A stretch of 64,000 nucleotides of DNA from Prosopocoilus inquinatus (GCA_036172665.1 CM069869.1:5518001-5582000); one strand, 5' to 3'. Counted from the first letter of the stretch, positions 10,301 through 22,687 are shown. Notes: generated by a model not told the origin, from the sequence alone. Numbers and translations are program-made.

Positions 10301-11149
10301 CGCATCTGATGCAGACATATGTTTGTTGAGTCCTGAGGGTAAGTTCCCAAAATCAGTTGATGTCACCGACTGCGACTATTCATAATGAATATAAAATATA
10401 GTTAATTACCTGGGCGATATCATGCACTTTATCAGTGTTGCTGTCACTGCGGCAAGTCACAACGATATCGTGTTGGTGTACCATACCTACCATTCTGCGG
10501 CCAACATTCCGGATCTCAGCTAGCAAGTTGATATTCTCCCACCAGAAAACTCCACATAACTTTTGTCTATTGTATTTCCTATATTTTCATCTTATAACAA
10601 CAACAGATAAGTTTTTCCCCTTCTCATCGACCATGCCTTAAATACGTTCATATACAAAGTCCAACTCGTGGACAAAAGAAGCGACTTTACGGGAGTACTC
10701 ACGCGTCAGCTTACACCAAGCATGAAAACGGTTCGCTTTAAACTCTAATCCAAGTACATAAAAAAAGACATTGAAATCAAATCATAAAACACAAAAAAAA
10801 TGACTACGGCAATGTTCAGCGCTATGAAATAGCCTCCTAAGCGTGAAGGCGAAAAAAAAAACAAAATTTTTAACTTTAATACAAAGTCCGCCACAAAAGA
10901 AAAGAAATTTAAGGTTTAATGCTGTGAAGGAGTACCTCAAAGTTAACACCGAGTAACATAAAAAAATAGGATACGCGAACAAAAGGGCCGAGGTACATAA
11001 AGAAATATGCGCAGTGCGTCAATTAAGGCACAGGAGGAGGGGAAATTTCTCTACACGGCGGTGACGTATCAAAAGAAAAAATGACGGCGTCACTCCACAA
11101 TGGAAATGACGAGATACAGAGACAAATCAAAAATATGATAAAATCGACC
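10301..11149. other. Unassigned DNA, A-rich in its second half
   Basis: No gene or defined repeat recognised. 10640-11100 has many short A runs interrupted by more GC-rich words. No convincing ORF. Confidence 0.4.
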
Positions 11150-11345
11150 TTAGAATTGTCTCTGCCACGACGTCGACGATTCAGCGTCTGTACTGCCGAG
11201 GATGATTGGGCGATGGCGACCTTATTCGACGGAGCCTAAGATGGCGGCTGCCGGCTCGTCTCGCTGTAGTAACTCGTATGACGGTAGAATGGGATTCGTC
11301 AGTTCACGTGTGTAGCGGCCTAACGGTCTAGCGGCCCCCTTCCCG
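11150..11345. promoter_or_regulatory. CpG-rich patch with a YY1/Pho-like motif
   Basis: About 200 bp clearly richer in GC and CpG than its surroundings. It contains AAGATGGCGGC (11238-11248), the extended binding motif of YY1/Pho-type factors that often sits at the start of housekeeping transcripts. No downstream coding exon was found on either strand, so a promoter call is only an inference; an old LTR could look the same. Confidence 0.25.
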
Positions 11346-11411
11346 GGACTAGCACTACAATAACGAGAAACGAAAAGGGAACAAACAAAAGAATGACCAG
11401 GAGGTCGTCAA

Positions 11412-11460
11412 AAAAAAACTCACCCTACGTGTACCTACGTTACGTAGGGTGAGTTTTTTT
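11412..11460. repeat. Perfect 19-bp-arm hairpin
   Basis: Arms 11412-11430 and 11442-11460 are exact reverse complements (core ACTCACCCTACGT) around an 11-nt loop that itself repeats CTACGT. The AAAAAAA...TTTTTTT outer part would make the plus-strand RNA end in a U run. No family recognised. Confidence 0.85.
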
Positions 11461-13860
11461 AAAGAGTTTTTTAAGAGTTTAAGAGTCCGCACAGTGCGAT
11501 CCCCGCTTGACACTCGGGGGGAATATAACGACGGTGAAAGAAACACACAAAGATGCGTGCCAAAATTCGAACAATCTACATACAAATTTACAGACCGGCT
11601 CCACCAGCCGTTGGCGATAATTCAACTGCTCTCGACACGTCTCCGCTCACGTTCATTCCCACTCCGAACGCAACGCAAGCAAATAGCTCTTACACTTGAA
11701 ACAATAGGCGACATCTAAACGTCGGAGATACAAGAGCGCAGGGGAAAAGAAAGGAGACCAGCTCCAAACTTGATTACAGGAATCCTACCGTAACACATAC
11801 TCCTATTTCTTATTTCTTCGACAGCCAGTCTTAAGGAATACCGAAATCTGAGATAGGATCTTCGTGTGTACATTCAACAAAATTAACGTCATTTAAGTTC
11901 ATTTCAATTGATCCAGTAAATGAACATCCCCGTTCATCTACTGATCCGAAACGTCAGATGCTTGTTTTGAGGTTAGATTGCCAATCTCTACTTTATAAAC
12001 TACTACATAGAGCATAAATCGCAAAATAAGTGACTTACAATTAGACTGAAAAACTAGTGAATGGACAAAAGGTTTATTTACTGGAATAAGGGTCGATTTC
12101 ATAATGGAATTTTAAATTTAAAGTTACCTTTTTTTAACCTAAAAAAATACATTTATTTCCCTATTGTTAAAATGACTTTAAATTAAAGCTTCCTTAAAGT
12201 CTGATTATGAAAACGGCCATAAGACTGGAATTTTATGCATACCATGAAAACAACTTAATTTAATACGAAAGTTAGGTTATCTCGTGTTTTATTATTTGAA
12301 CAAGATTTTTGAACCTTTACAGGTGATAAAGATCAATAGTAGCTTAAGGCCAAAGTAGGAAAATCTGAATAATTAAAGCGTTCATGTTAACGGACATTTT
12401 TTCATTCACAGGTTATTGTTCATTTACTGGTGCCCTTAGTCTACCATCAAAATTCCTCGTTTATGTCAATAATCATTTTGTGAACTTAGAAAACAGGTGG
12501 TATGATAAACTAATAATTGCAGAGATTACAACCATTCGTATTAATATAATAGCTTTTGCTGTGAAAAAGAAATCAGATTAATTTAAAAACATTTTGGCAT
12601 TGAAACGACAATCTTTATTGTTTCTAGTGCATTTCTTTCAGCGCTGCATGTGCCACTCGTATAAACAAAAGTGATAAATCTAAAGCGTTTTTTTTTTTTT
12701 CTTCTAAAGCGCACATTGTTTAATTGCGTTCCGCGTTGTGTAAACTCCTATTTGTTGATGTATGTATGTATATTTTATGCATGTGAAAGATTAGTGGTCG
12801 TGAGGGCGCCCACATTGTCCGTCCATTTTTAAATAGACCGATCGTCCTTGCCTTCAATTGCATTCGCGTTTATCATCCGCGAAGCAGAACCTTTCAAACG
12901 CAAACAGTAGGATAAAACGGTTTCATTTCCTGAAAAATACCACTCGTGCTTCGTTTCCTCCGGCAATTAGTAACGCGCATTCCTTGTCATTATTGCGATT
13001 GGATTTTATTGAATAATAAGACTGGAGAAATGTCACGTCTTCGGGATTCAAATGTATTACATAAACAGCAATACCGTTGGAAACCTAAATTTTTTTGAAT
13101 GTTAAATTCCAACCGGCCGTTTGCCGACCTCGGGGAATTCCCGGTAGACAATATTTTTTTAAAATGTACATAAACTTGTCTGTATTGTTAGATAATTTTC
13201 ATTCTTAATTGCTTTTTTTTACCGATGGTTTGTTATTACCAGTGAGCGGCGGAATTGAGGTTTTTGATGACGAATGCAGGCGATTTGCATTGCCAGAGAA
13301 GTCGTTGAATGAATGTATATATAATATAAAATAAAGTTACTTACCAGATTCCATAAAAATAATTTTAATATAATAATTACGGTTTGAATAACCTTAAGTA
13401 AAACCTCAGGTCATCCGCTCCTTGGTTATTACATGTGTAGATGGAATTAGCAGTAAATCTTAGTTAGCATATCTTTAAGTAAGAAATTGATTAATTCAAT
13501 CTTATGTAAACAAAAATTAATTTAGTTGTGTTTCCTTTTTTCTTGAATATCACGTTCACGAAGGCACACGAGAACTTCCATCATTTTTTTCGATTCAAAT
13601 TTGTTTCAGCTTTGTGAAGTGATTTCCACAAGCACGGAGGTCTTTCTCTTGAGACACCTTGTATGTTTCATTATTTTTTAATTACCAGTTTTATTTTTTG
13701 CGCAGTTTTCTTAATAAGCTCAAATCGAAATCAAGTTTGCCGGAAAGAATTACTCAAGAAAGATGCGAGTATGACATCAACGGAACATACGAACAATGCG
13801 AGAGATAGGACACGACAACATAATTAGGTACGAAAAGAGAAAGCAACAATCGCAAACACA
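11461..13860. other. Unassigned DNA
   Basis: 2.4 kb with no recognisable gene, repeat array or transposon terminus. 11480-11700 is somewhat GC-richer; one phrase there (TCATTCCCA in a CTCACnTTCATTCC context) also occurs near 35085 in a similar setting. Confidence 0.4.
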
Positions 13861-14290
13861 CCTATCCTGAACGCCAAGGACGAGGTTGAGACAAACTTTG
13901 ATGAGCTTTTATTCCACCAGGGCGCCAAGTTATCTCCGACCGTAGTCGTATAATTGCAGGAAACCTACCCGAGGTCCTGCCGAAATCAAAATAGCCCTGC
14001 CTTGTGACCACGTAATGTAGGCAGCTTTGGGCCCGCAGCCCTCAAACACACCACTGTGCCAAGGCGATACCTGCGTGCTCCTAGTATGTCGCAAACTAAT
14101 AAAGCCAAAACTACCGGTGCGTGACGAAGGGCTTGCACGAATCGACAGTATCAAAATCCAATCAAGTAACAGCTGACCTAAAGAAGGGCCAATGGCGTTA
14201 AAGGACAAGTGCGAACGCAATTTAATCTTCCCGTCCAAATAACAACACGCAAGAAACTGCAGTTCTCGTGATCTGATAACGCAAAAAACG
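13861..14290. other. GC-richer segment with an LTR/PBS-like junction (weak)
   Basis: Moderately GC-rich compared with the flanks. On the minus strand TGGCGCCC (near 13919-13927) follows a ~300-bp unique segment, which resembles the LTR-to-primer-binding-site junction of LTR retrotransposons. No second LTR and no gag/pol was found, so this is only a suggestion. Confidence 0.2.
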
Positions 14291-15309
14291 TCGGGGGAAT
14301 TTTACAACCATCTAGAAGTGTAGGCTAGTAATTTGGTCGGTTCCCACAGAAAATATGAACTGCACCCCAACAGACGCTTGCAAAAGTTGATGGAATGGTA
14401 CCTGAAAATAGAAACTCTAGACGATATTGTTTATTTATGGCAATAAAGAAATGCCGACACGGCGAGAATTTTACGATATTTTATGGCCGGGGTATTTTAA
14501 AGCGCACGCAAAAAAAAATAGTCTGAGTTTCACACACAACATAATAAAACAGGGCATGAGACCATTTGCGTTATAAAAATCCAGAGAGACGATAACAAAA
14601 AACCTATTTCTATCGCAATCAAAGCAGGCACGATAGGGTGCGGCATGAAGTGTTCCACATAATTCAAATCGCCGGTAAACTCTTTTTAACTACCGGACCA
14701 AATGCGATGCAAGTTCGATATACACGGTGTTTCCCGAAAAGCGGTTTTTCAATCTATAACAGGCCAGCCAGGAAAGAAGAATGGATGGAAAAAAATGAAG
14801 AAAGAAACTATTAACAGTAAGGGAAAAATGCATCGCGGTGAAGGTCAAATGTGCCGAATAAACAACGTACGACATAAAAGATAAATGTTAGGATATAAAA
14901 ATATTTTTGTTATACAGAAAAAAAGAAAAATAGGTAATATAAACGAAAGAACCAACCTATGTAAGAAATCTGTAAAGGCCGAAAGCTCGTAAAAAACGAA
15001 TAGAATAAAAGGAAGATGGCACTTTAAATACAAAAGAATAACATTCCGAAAAGAAGCTCATCATAATGCAAAACAAGAAAGGATCGGGGCGTACTGCTGG
15101 GTTTAGCATCGATATTAAACAAGTTTTCGGCAATTACGTGTTGTATGTGCGTTGTTTTAAAGTTAACAACATTTCTTTTCGAAAGTGACGTTGATACGCC
15201 GCGCAATTTAAAATCAGGGCCTTTCGTTGGTCAAATATAACCACGGCCCTTCGCTTCCTGAGTTCTCTGATTGGGTTGGCTCAAAAAGTTGGTTCGGGCA
15301 ACCATATTC
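14291..15309. other. Unassigned DNA
   Basis: No gene or repeat recognised; only short overlapping open frames on both strands without family signatures. Confidence 0.4.
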
Positions 15310-15332
15310 GGCTAACGGCTTTACCGTTAGCC
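15310..15332. repeat. Short perfect hairpin
   Basis: GGCTAACGG (15310-15318) and CCGTTAGCC (15324-15332) pair perfectly around a 5-nt loop. Function unknown. Confidence 0.6.
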
Positions 15333-17430
15333 ACGATGCGTCAGAGTAAGCACACGTCTTGTTGTTAGTGAGAATTTGTGTAAAATTGTGTAACAAAATT
15401 CTATAAGCGCCATTTTAGCATCCTTGCCAGCGGATTTTCAAGTTTCGTGAAGATTAGGGGTATGTGGTACGATAGTTACACGTGGGCGCCCGTTGTTTAT
15501 TTGAAACAGAATCCGCTTCACCGATGGGTACAGACTGAACATTGTCACGCACCTCCACCCTGTAAGGGGGTAGCGTAGGGTAGAGCTTGAAACAGAGTTA
15601 TTTTATAAAAGCGGATACCTTTTATTAATATAAAATTTAATATGATGGGTTTTGTGTTCAAGACGGGTGGCTGCTATTCGGATCATCTGTGCGCGGCTAG
15701 CTTGGTCTGGTGGCGACGGCTTCGACGGCGATATCAAGGTCGGCTCGTTGCGGCGGTTTTACTTTCAGGAACGGATGACCACGGTCTTCTGGCCCTGGAC
15801 GAAATGGCGCTGGTGAAGGAGTGCGGCGATGGCTTCGGCTGGCAGGCCGGCGCGGCTCCCCGGAACTGGAGTTGACCGGGATGAGATCGGCACCTTCTGG
15901 CTGGGCGTGGTCGGTGGTGGCAGAGCTCGTCCACTGATCGGCGTCAGGATGCTGATGATCTTGGGATCAGCGTTCCGGGTGGCTCCCCTTCTTCGAGGTG
16001 GCAGATGTTGCCAATTCGGAGTCGTCCCTAGGCCGACTGCCAGGGATGATCTTACAGTTATAAGCCTACCGGAGTCGGGTTCGACTGGCGTCCAAATTTT
16101 AATTCGCACATTTTATACGCATTTTTGTTGATTCGCGCATTGCGTTATTCGTAACATGCCCGGCGTTCAATTGTATTGCTTACTTGCTGAAATCATTTGC
16201 CCTAGTTGTCGCGATTCTGCCGATGTTTGTTTTGAAAAAGAACCGTGTTATATCGGGTTACCTCACGCATTGTTATGACACTGTTGCCCTCGATTTCACA
16301 AGCCCGTGTTTTAATAATTTCTTTATATTATTTTTTATGAAAACTCGAAAACTCCCATCGTGACAATATTATGTGGATCGTTGCGAGTAAGGCAGATCTC
16401 GTTCTTGAGTTTGGTTGTCTCAATTCTTTGGAGTGGTCGTCTAATTGAACAGCGTCCCTGTATTGAAAGTCACCGACGCTGGCGCGTACGGTAGCGGAAT
16501 CGATTCGAAGTTCGACGCTTACCGGAGTGAGACGCTAGACGCTGACATTTTATTTCGACCGCCGACAATGAGAAGGCCGCAGCGATCAACTGAGACGGAA
16601 GTTCAGTAACTCTCCCGCACTTTTTCTAACTGTTATATCTTATTCTAGCGTAAATATTTTCGGCACATCTTTGTGTACTAGTTTACTACTATGTATCGTG
16701 ACTTTTAAGTCAAATTTAATTAAGTCGATCTGTGTTGAACGTTGAGCGACATCGAGTCGACCCTGTGAAGGTCACTACTGAACCAAAATTCATTTTATGT
16801 TAATTAACGAATTGATTTGTTATATCGTTATTTGTTTTAAGTATTTAATTTACTCTGTGCCATTGAGGCCAGCGTATACTATTGCCAAGATATTAGCGTG
16901 TGCCAATATTTTCACCCTTTAATGCACGATTCAGGGGTCGGGGAGAAATCCGTGACGGCGGCGGCGTTCCTGATTGCGCATCAATTTGTTATTACTTGAG
17001 TAAGAACGCAGCCCTTTAATATAATCATGTATATTAATTTTATAATAATTATGAAAAGGCAATAATGGAAATTCGTTGAACGAAAACTGAGTGAGCTACC
17101 CTCGGCTTTCTTGATAAAAACTGAATTAAAGCGGAATTAACTAACATTTACTATCTGTTATGTCACAGTGATTTGCTACATTTCAGGTCATTTCTTGAAC
17201 GTACGAGTGTTATTAAGTCCTCTGAAAGTTTTCGTTTATCAGCGCACACTGTTAAATCTTGGAAGCCGGTTCTATAGCATGTACACCAGCTGGGATTGCT
17301 CCTTAGCGCCCTTACTGCATTATTTAACCCACCCCCACCTCTTTCAGAGCCTAACTTCGGGACAGCTATTGACTTCTCAGCGCGACTTGCCACAAGGTAT
17401 CATAAGTGACCAGGAGGATAACGTAACTGT
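15333..17430. other. GC-rich island (15.65-16.1 kb) within unassigned DNA
   Basis: 15650-16100 is the most GC-rich part of the window. It is open in several frames on both strands, as expected from GC content alone. No protein family was recognised in any frame. A further short GC patch (GACGGCGGCGGCG) lies near 16954. This could be the 5' part of an LTR element or a CpG island. Confidence 0.35.
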
Positions 17431-17439
17431 AGAAAAGTG

Positions 17440-17905
17440 GTAGCACGTTACTTGTGTGTGAGCTGTAATCTCATTAAATAGATGATGTAAATTCTGCCTG
17501 CTGTGAAGTCCTCGGCTCGCCTCTTCCACTATCGCGATGTGTAAGAGAAGAGGATGTTGGAGGGCCTCCATTGCAGCGGCGGGCGTTGTATACATTGACG
17601 TTTCCCTATAAGCTTGGACAGGCAAGTCCTTGTATCTTCCTTGGTATAAGTTTTAAGTGATTTCTTGTTTGTCCTAGGGCCACCAACCAAACTGAAACTG
17701 CACTATTTTGTGTAGACATTTGTTTCGTGTAGGGTAAGATAACTCCAAGGTTCTTTACTTCCCCCAGCAAGGCTATCTCACTTGCGCTAAGAGTACGATA
17801 CTCTTCGCCGAGACGAAACCATGTAGCGTATAGATGGTACAATGGTGGTTCGTTTTTTTGAGACCTGATCATCAACTTTCTCTTATTTTGAAAGTAAGTC
17901 CTCAT
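17440..17905 (-). pseudogene. Degenerate R1/LOA-like non-LTR reverse transcriptase fragment (copy 1)
   Basis: On the minus strand, in broken frames, this reads as the end of the RT domain and the downstream region of R1/LOA/I-type elements. An ALLGEVKNLGVILPY block corresponds to the usual KYLGVxLD. Then come a GQTRN block, IQGLAC, and a TTPAAAMEALQ..LLHIAIVEEA block corresponding to the family signature TTPTAALEALLxLPPLHL. Stops and frameshifts are frequent. It is followed head-to-tail by a second, divergent copy of the same stretch. Confidence 0.7.
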
Positions 17906-17906
17906 A

Positions 17907-18440
17907 TCAAGTGGGTATGGTACCCCCTAAACTATCAGCGATACTTCTGTGATCGCCACCCATGTTAAATGGGTGACGTAAATTCTGCAGCCTGTCAAGA
18001 CCTCGTCTTGCCTCTTTCATTATTGCAATGTGTAAGGGAGGAAGGTCTAGAAGGGTCGTCTCCAATGTAGTGGTGGGTTTTGTGCACATTACCTCTAGTT
18101 ACCTGGATATGGTCCAGTGATTTCTTACTTGACGTAAAACCACTAAACCGAAGCCCGTATGTACTTGAATATTCTGTCTAATGGTTCCTCCTGAGTAAGA
18201 GACCACTCCAAGGTATTTTACTCCTCACCTCCCCTACACTTCCCCAGACCCCGACCATACAATCTCACTTACGCGAAGAGGAAAGGGCCCTAAAACCATC
18301 TGGTTTCGGTCTTCATGTGAATATCACAATGGCGGTTCTTTCAGGGCTGATCCTCAGACCTTCCTCTTTAGCTTTAGTTTGTTACCTGTTAGGTGGAGAT
18401 GCTGCAATTTCAGATGGATTTCTCAGATATCTCAAATTAA
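17907..18440 (-). pseudogene. Degenerate R1/LOA-like non-LTR reverse transcriptase fragment (copy 2)
   Basis: Parallel to copy 1. In broken minus-strand frames it reads GLRISPERTAIVIFT (the usual NPxKTxxVxFT block), a weak KYLGV-type block, SGFTSSKKSLDHIQ, and LDLPPLHIAIMKEARRGLDR. The two copies share about 450 bp in the same orientation. This implies either a tandem duplication of one insertion or two insertions of the same family. Neither can encode protein. Confidence 0.7.
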
Positions 18441-19055
18441 GCTTGCCATTAGCCTTCGTGCTAAAAGAAGACCCAAATATTTTATTGACCTCTAACTAGG
18501 AGGGTATCAGGCAAGCTTCAAAAGAGGAAAAATGGGAACGACTGAACAAATCTTGTACGCTCGGAAAGTCGATCGTATATTTTGTTTGAAATTTTAATTT
18601 GGTTTGATTACTGCGGGTGGAATTTAATTTGTTTTACTTCGGTATGAACGTTCTCAGTAGATAATGAACTGAACAGGAACTAATGTGGTCACAACAATAA
18701 TAATTCAGACCTCAATACCCGCAGAAAGCGTGCGACTATGTTCCCTCTTCCCCACCGTGCCAAATTAATTGTGAAAGCTTGCTAAAGTTGTCCCTAATCT
18801 TAGGCAATCTTTATGACGCTCGTTAAGTCAAGTTAAGCGAAAAAGGGGGGACGTTCTTAGATAAGCTTCTTCTTCTTAGATAAATTTAAGTACTGCGGCT
18901 GAGGAGAATGCAGAATTATCTGAGGAAAATTCACTTAACCGTTCAACCATGCGGTTGTTTTTGCCGTAGCAGTTTAACCCCCGTACAAAACCTCTTCAGG
19001 GCAGCAGAAATAGTCTCGATGGCCAGAATTCAGAGCACCCCATAGCCTCTGTTAA
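18441..19055. other. Unassigned DNA
   Basis: No gene, RNA or repeat recognised. Confidence 0.4.
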
Positions 19056-19057
19056 TA

Positions 19058-19631
19058 CGTTCCGCCTGATAAGGTATTGTAATAATTATCTTACACCGGG
19101 TGTTTCATAACAGGTGAAAAAAATGAATTCTCGTACAGAATCTTATTTTAAGTTAAAATGAAAGAATAAAAAGAAATTCAAATTTTGCTTAGTTTCGGAG
19201 CTATCTGAATTTGAAAATAGACACTGAAATAATTTATTTAATTACCCACAAATCAAAGTAATTTCAATTTTCTTTAAATTTTTAATACTGGTCAATACAT
19301 CCAGAACAGACAGATTTTCTAGCAAGTTTACAACTCTTTAATAATCCGATGTGAAGGCTGTATACGTCATCAAGGCGGACACTTTAAGCGATTTCTATAA
19401 TTTCATTTAATTTGTGTTATATTTTCATGTTTTTGTTTAATGCCTATTAAATACTTTTCGTGGTTATCTAATTTTAAATTCGGGTAACTCCGAAACTAAG
19501 CAAAATTTGAAATTATTCTATTCTTTCATTTTAACTTAAAATGAGATTATGTACATGAGATTTCATTTTTTTCACTTGTTATGAAACCTCCGGTATAAGA
19601 TAACAATTACAGTACCTCATCAGGCGGAATG
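19058..19631. mobile_element. 574-bp MITE with ~150-bp imperfect TIRs
   Basis: Left TIR starts C-G-TTCCGCCTGATAAGGTA and the right one is its inverse (C-A-TTCCGCCTGATGAGGTA), each next to a TA (19056-19057, 19632-19633). The inverted similarity runs about 150-170 bp inward, including a shared TTTTAAGTTAAAATGAAAGA block and TTTTGCTTAGTTTCGGAG. There is no coding capacity. TA targets and long TIRs fit a non-autonomous Tc1/mariner-type element. Confidence 0.85.
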
Positions 19632-19634
19632 TAA

Positions 19635-20129
19635 TGTTATGAAACACTCACAACACTTTATCATGCAATATTTTCTTTCCAAAATTTTCTTTAAATTAAA
19701 TTTTACTTTCATATTTTTTGGGTACATGTTTATTTCTTTTGTATCAATTTAAATTACTGTTCAATAAACCTATTGTGGCACATGAGGGATTTTATTTGTT
19801 TGTACAGTTCGGAGCTCAAGAACCGCCTTCGAAAGAGTTTGAAAGATTTATTTAATTAGTTACTTCTATTATTAAACATTTTTTTAATATCAATTAAAGC
19901 ACGCTGCCTGCTTGACTAGGAAATTAGAGGTAAGATTTTTCTCATTTTTTCTACTTTTTCCAAAGAAACCAGAACTAAATAATGGTCCGGCTACATAAAA
20001 TTGCGCCGGTCGGTTGGATTTTCTTTTTTTTCAATTTCTCAAAGAGAAACCAAGTATACAAATTAACCGGCCTTACATAATTGGATGTAAGGATTGAGGA
20101 AAAAGCAACAGAGTATTTCGATTTAAATA
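19635..20129. other. Unassigned AT-rich DNA
   Basis: No gene or repeat recognised. Confidence 0.4.
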
Positions 20130-20620
20130 AGCTTTAGGCAAGGGGGATCCAATTTCAACGCCATTAGTTAGCAGCATATTAGACAAGAGGAATCAAGGAA
20201 ATTAAAAAATAGTTCAGAAATGCAAAAATAAAAAAGAATGTCTCTGCAGACGATGCAGTTTTTTTTAGCCAAGAATCGATCACAAATTGCGAAAAGGCTA
20301 ATAATTGGAAGTGTGAGAATTATTGGTCCTGCATGTAACAAAAAAGTGACCAATTACAAAAGGTTGGGAACACATGAGGAAGTCAGAAGTTAAAATTGGG
20401 TTTAAAGAAGTGGAAGAATGCATGTGCTTAGGAACATATAACCAATAAATGCGACGAAGAAAAAGACTTACTAAAGGAAAAATAGGAAGGTAAGACTCTA
20501 TAATGTCTATTGTAAAACCCGTGGCATTATGAAAAAGTGAAATCTGGGTTGGAGGAGGAGTTGCTGAGGAGATTTATTTTGGAAGTTTTGGAAGCAGGGC
20601 AGGAGAGGGTCGAGGGCAGA
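20130..20620 (+). pseudogene. Degenerate RTE-like reverse transcriptase remnant
   Basis: Plus strand, several frames. A RQGDPIS-like block near 20140, VSADDAVFFSQ near 20240-20270 (Y/FADD motif degraded to SADD), FKEVEECMCLGTYNQ near 20400-20450 (usual F-V-x-x-F-x-YLGT), and IGR-DSIMSIVKPVAL near 20485-20530. The order and spacing match the second half of an RTE/BovB-type RT. Multiple frameshifts and stops: inactive. 20550-20800 continues A-rich without recognisable motifs. Confidence 0.65.
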
Positions 20621-21324
20621 ACAGAGAACAAAAAACAGAAACAGAAAAACAGAAAACAGGAGAACAAATACAGAATTCTATGTCTTGTTTAAAGACTTGA
20701 AGATACCAACAACACCTTGGGTGAAAGTATTGTAAAGCGAAGGACATCGAAAGTGAGAAGAAATCCTCCCTTCTTCTCAAGAAGAAGAAAATAAATATGG
20801 TGGTGCAAAAGAACAAAAAAATGTTGGAACAAGTTAATCAAGTACTAAGCAGGGTACAATGGGCTTTATGTTCGCGCACAACTGCATTGATCGAGACCCT
20901 CCCTAATTACTTACAAACAAAAAGGGCGTCAACCAAATAAATGAAAAGAAGGAAAAAAAACGAAATGAGCAAGAGGGTAAGAACCTTGAACAATGGGCAT
21001 TCCGAAACGTCCTTAGCACATTTCTGAAAACTTATTTCAGTTCCGCTTGCAATCGCTTGAAATTCACGGCGGACAAGACAAATGTCTCGCTAACAACATG
21101 CTGCGTCCATGATTTGAATACGGCATCGTGTGTGTTTGCGCGACTTAATTCGAATATTAATTCGGATGGACCGACCGTACGGTATTCCCACGCGGATATT
21201 TCTCGGAAATCGAAGTACACATTTATATACCACCGACAACATCAAGAAGACTCTTCGCTCTTCCCCATCGATTTCAAAAAGAACTCATCGATCGAACCGA
21301 GGTCAAAATGGATCAGTTACACAG
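20621..21324. other. Unassigned DNA
   Basis: 20600-20830 is purine-rich. 21040-21230 is more balanced in composition with open frames on both strands but no recognised family. Confidence 0.4.
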
Positions 21325-21775
21325 TTTTATGGGTTTTGTTCAGTACACGGACGTGGGTCGAAAAGAAATCAGTCTATAACTGAACCAATAAGAGAAGAAG
21401 TTTTATAACTATTCGAACCGCAAATAAAGGAGCCTATTCTGTATCAAAGGTGTTAAATTTAAAAGCCTGTTAAATTTTGTTGCTACGGTAACAACCAATC
21501 ATAGAACGGTATTTTAAATTTTAAAGGACCTCTAAATTTTAACAGCCCGTTAAACAGTTACAGAATACGCTCCAAAATATGGTACTTTTAAGTAAAACTA
21601 ATACTCAAATGAAATAAACGATTTTAGACTCTAATACTCCATGGATTAGTTGAAAGCATTAATTAGGGTGACCCCAGACGTACACTTTCACTTTTCCTAA
21701 ATTTTCCTTCTCGCTCTCTTCAGTAAACGATTTCGACACAGTCCTATCAACGTGTGCCCGTAGTTAAAGGGTTAA
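21325..21775. repeat. ~450-bp repeat, second copy at 36890-37260
   Basis: From CAGTTTTATGGGTTTTGTTC to CCTATCAACGTGTG the sequence matches 36890-37250 in the same orientation, with an internal ~75-bp gap in the other copy. The shared segment includes the small inverted-repeat element 21429-21573 plus flanking DNA on both sides. So a larger unit was duplicated, not just the MITE. Confidence 0.85.
21429..21573. mobile_element. 145-bp MITE-like element (copy A)
   Basis: Termini GGAGCCTATTCTGTA and the inverse of GGAGCGTATTCTGTA, flanked by AAA on both sides. Imperfect inverted similarity covers much of the element (GTTAAATTT / AAATTTTAAC). The GGG-like ends and 3-bp A/T flank are reminiscent of PIF/Harbinger MITEs, but that assignment is tentative. 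Confidence 0.6.
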
Positions 21776-22410
21776 TTAAGCTAAAAATGTTAAACCCTAC
21801 CCCCTGCCATATATTTCCGAACAAAACAATATTATTCCGAGAAGTGAACTGAATACGGTGATATTATCTGTAAACCCACACATTTATAAGTACATATCTT
21901 AAAACAGGAAACGACAAGTTATGCATTTCTAGCAGGTCACCACCACACACGTATGACGTCACCTGGATACTTAGTATACATAAACTCATGCGCGGTTGAA
22001 CGTACAAACACACACATACATGCGAAAGAATATGCTCGTGTCTTGTCTTCAAGCTTGTGTTTTGTCTTACGAGCGCGACGTGGGTGTTTATTGCTGATAT
22101 TTGCGAGAATATTAATTGTCCATTAATAAAGGCTCCTTACCACTCGTTCGGTGTTAACAACCTTCGTTCGCATTGCTGTTCCTATAACACCTGTTTCTTT
22201 CGGTTTCGTAATTACTGGTCTGGGTTGGGTGTTTAGTTTATGCATTGTTTTGTTTGTTTATCGGTTACAAAATTTCCTTGAATTCATTTCGACAAAGAAG
22301 CACGAGAAGTCTACTTTTGCATTAACAGTTTGGTTTCAGACTTGGCCCATTTTTCTTTCGGTTTGGGTTTTTTCAGAAAATCAGGAATTAAACGTGATTG
22401 TATTCGCGTA
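21776..22410. other. Unassigned DNA
   Basis: No gene recognised. 22150-22450 has a 100-residue open frame with hydrophobic stretches but no family signature. Confidence 0.35.
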
Positions 22411-22412
22411 TA

Positions 22413-22687
22413 CAGAGCGTCCACCTAGTGCCGCGGCCTTCTCTACCGCCTAATGCAAAAATAAAAAAGAAATTCAAACGGGCTGAGGTATAACTCAGTC
22501 AGCCTATTTTCTAAAATTATTTTTGGCTATGCAGGATGTTCAGTAACTGAGAGCCATACCAAAGTTATTTTCTTTTAAATAGAACACCCAGTATATCTAA
22601 ACTCTTATGAAACACTACTTAATGAGCTTTCATAAAACGCCGAATGTTTTTGTCCAAACTGAATAAATCGCGAAACAGCAATTAATC
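22413..22687. repeat. Left member of an inverted repeat pair (4 kb apart)
   Basis: Terminus CAGAGCGTCCACC next to TA. Reverse complement of 26638-27213 apart from extra material in the latter. Shared landmarks: GTGCCGCGGNCTTCTCTACCG, GGCTGAGGT.TAACTCAGTCAG, CAGGATGTTCAGTAACTGAG and CATAAAACGCC.AATG. This could be one end of a 4.8-kb element or an independent MITE copy. Confidence 0.8.

Noticed and set aside
15642..16131. Four overlapping open frames of 66-114 residues
   Set aside because: Open on both strands in a GC-rich patch, no domain recognised; treated as a composition effect.
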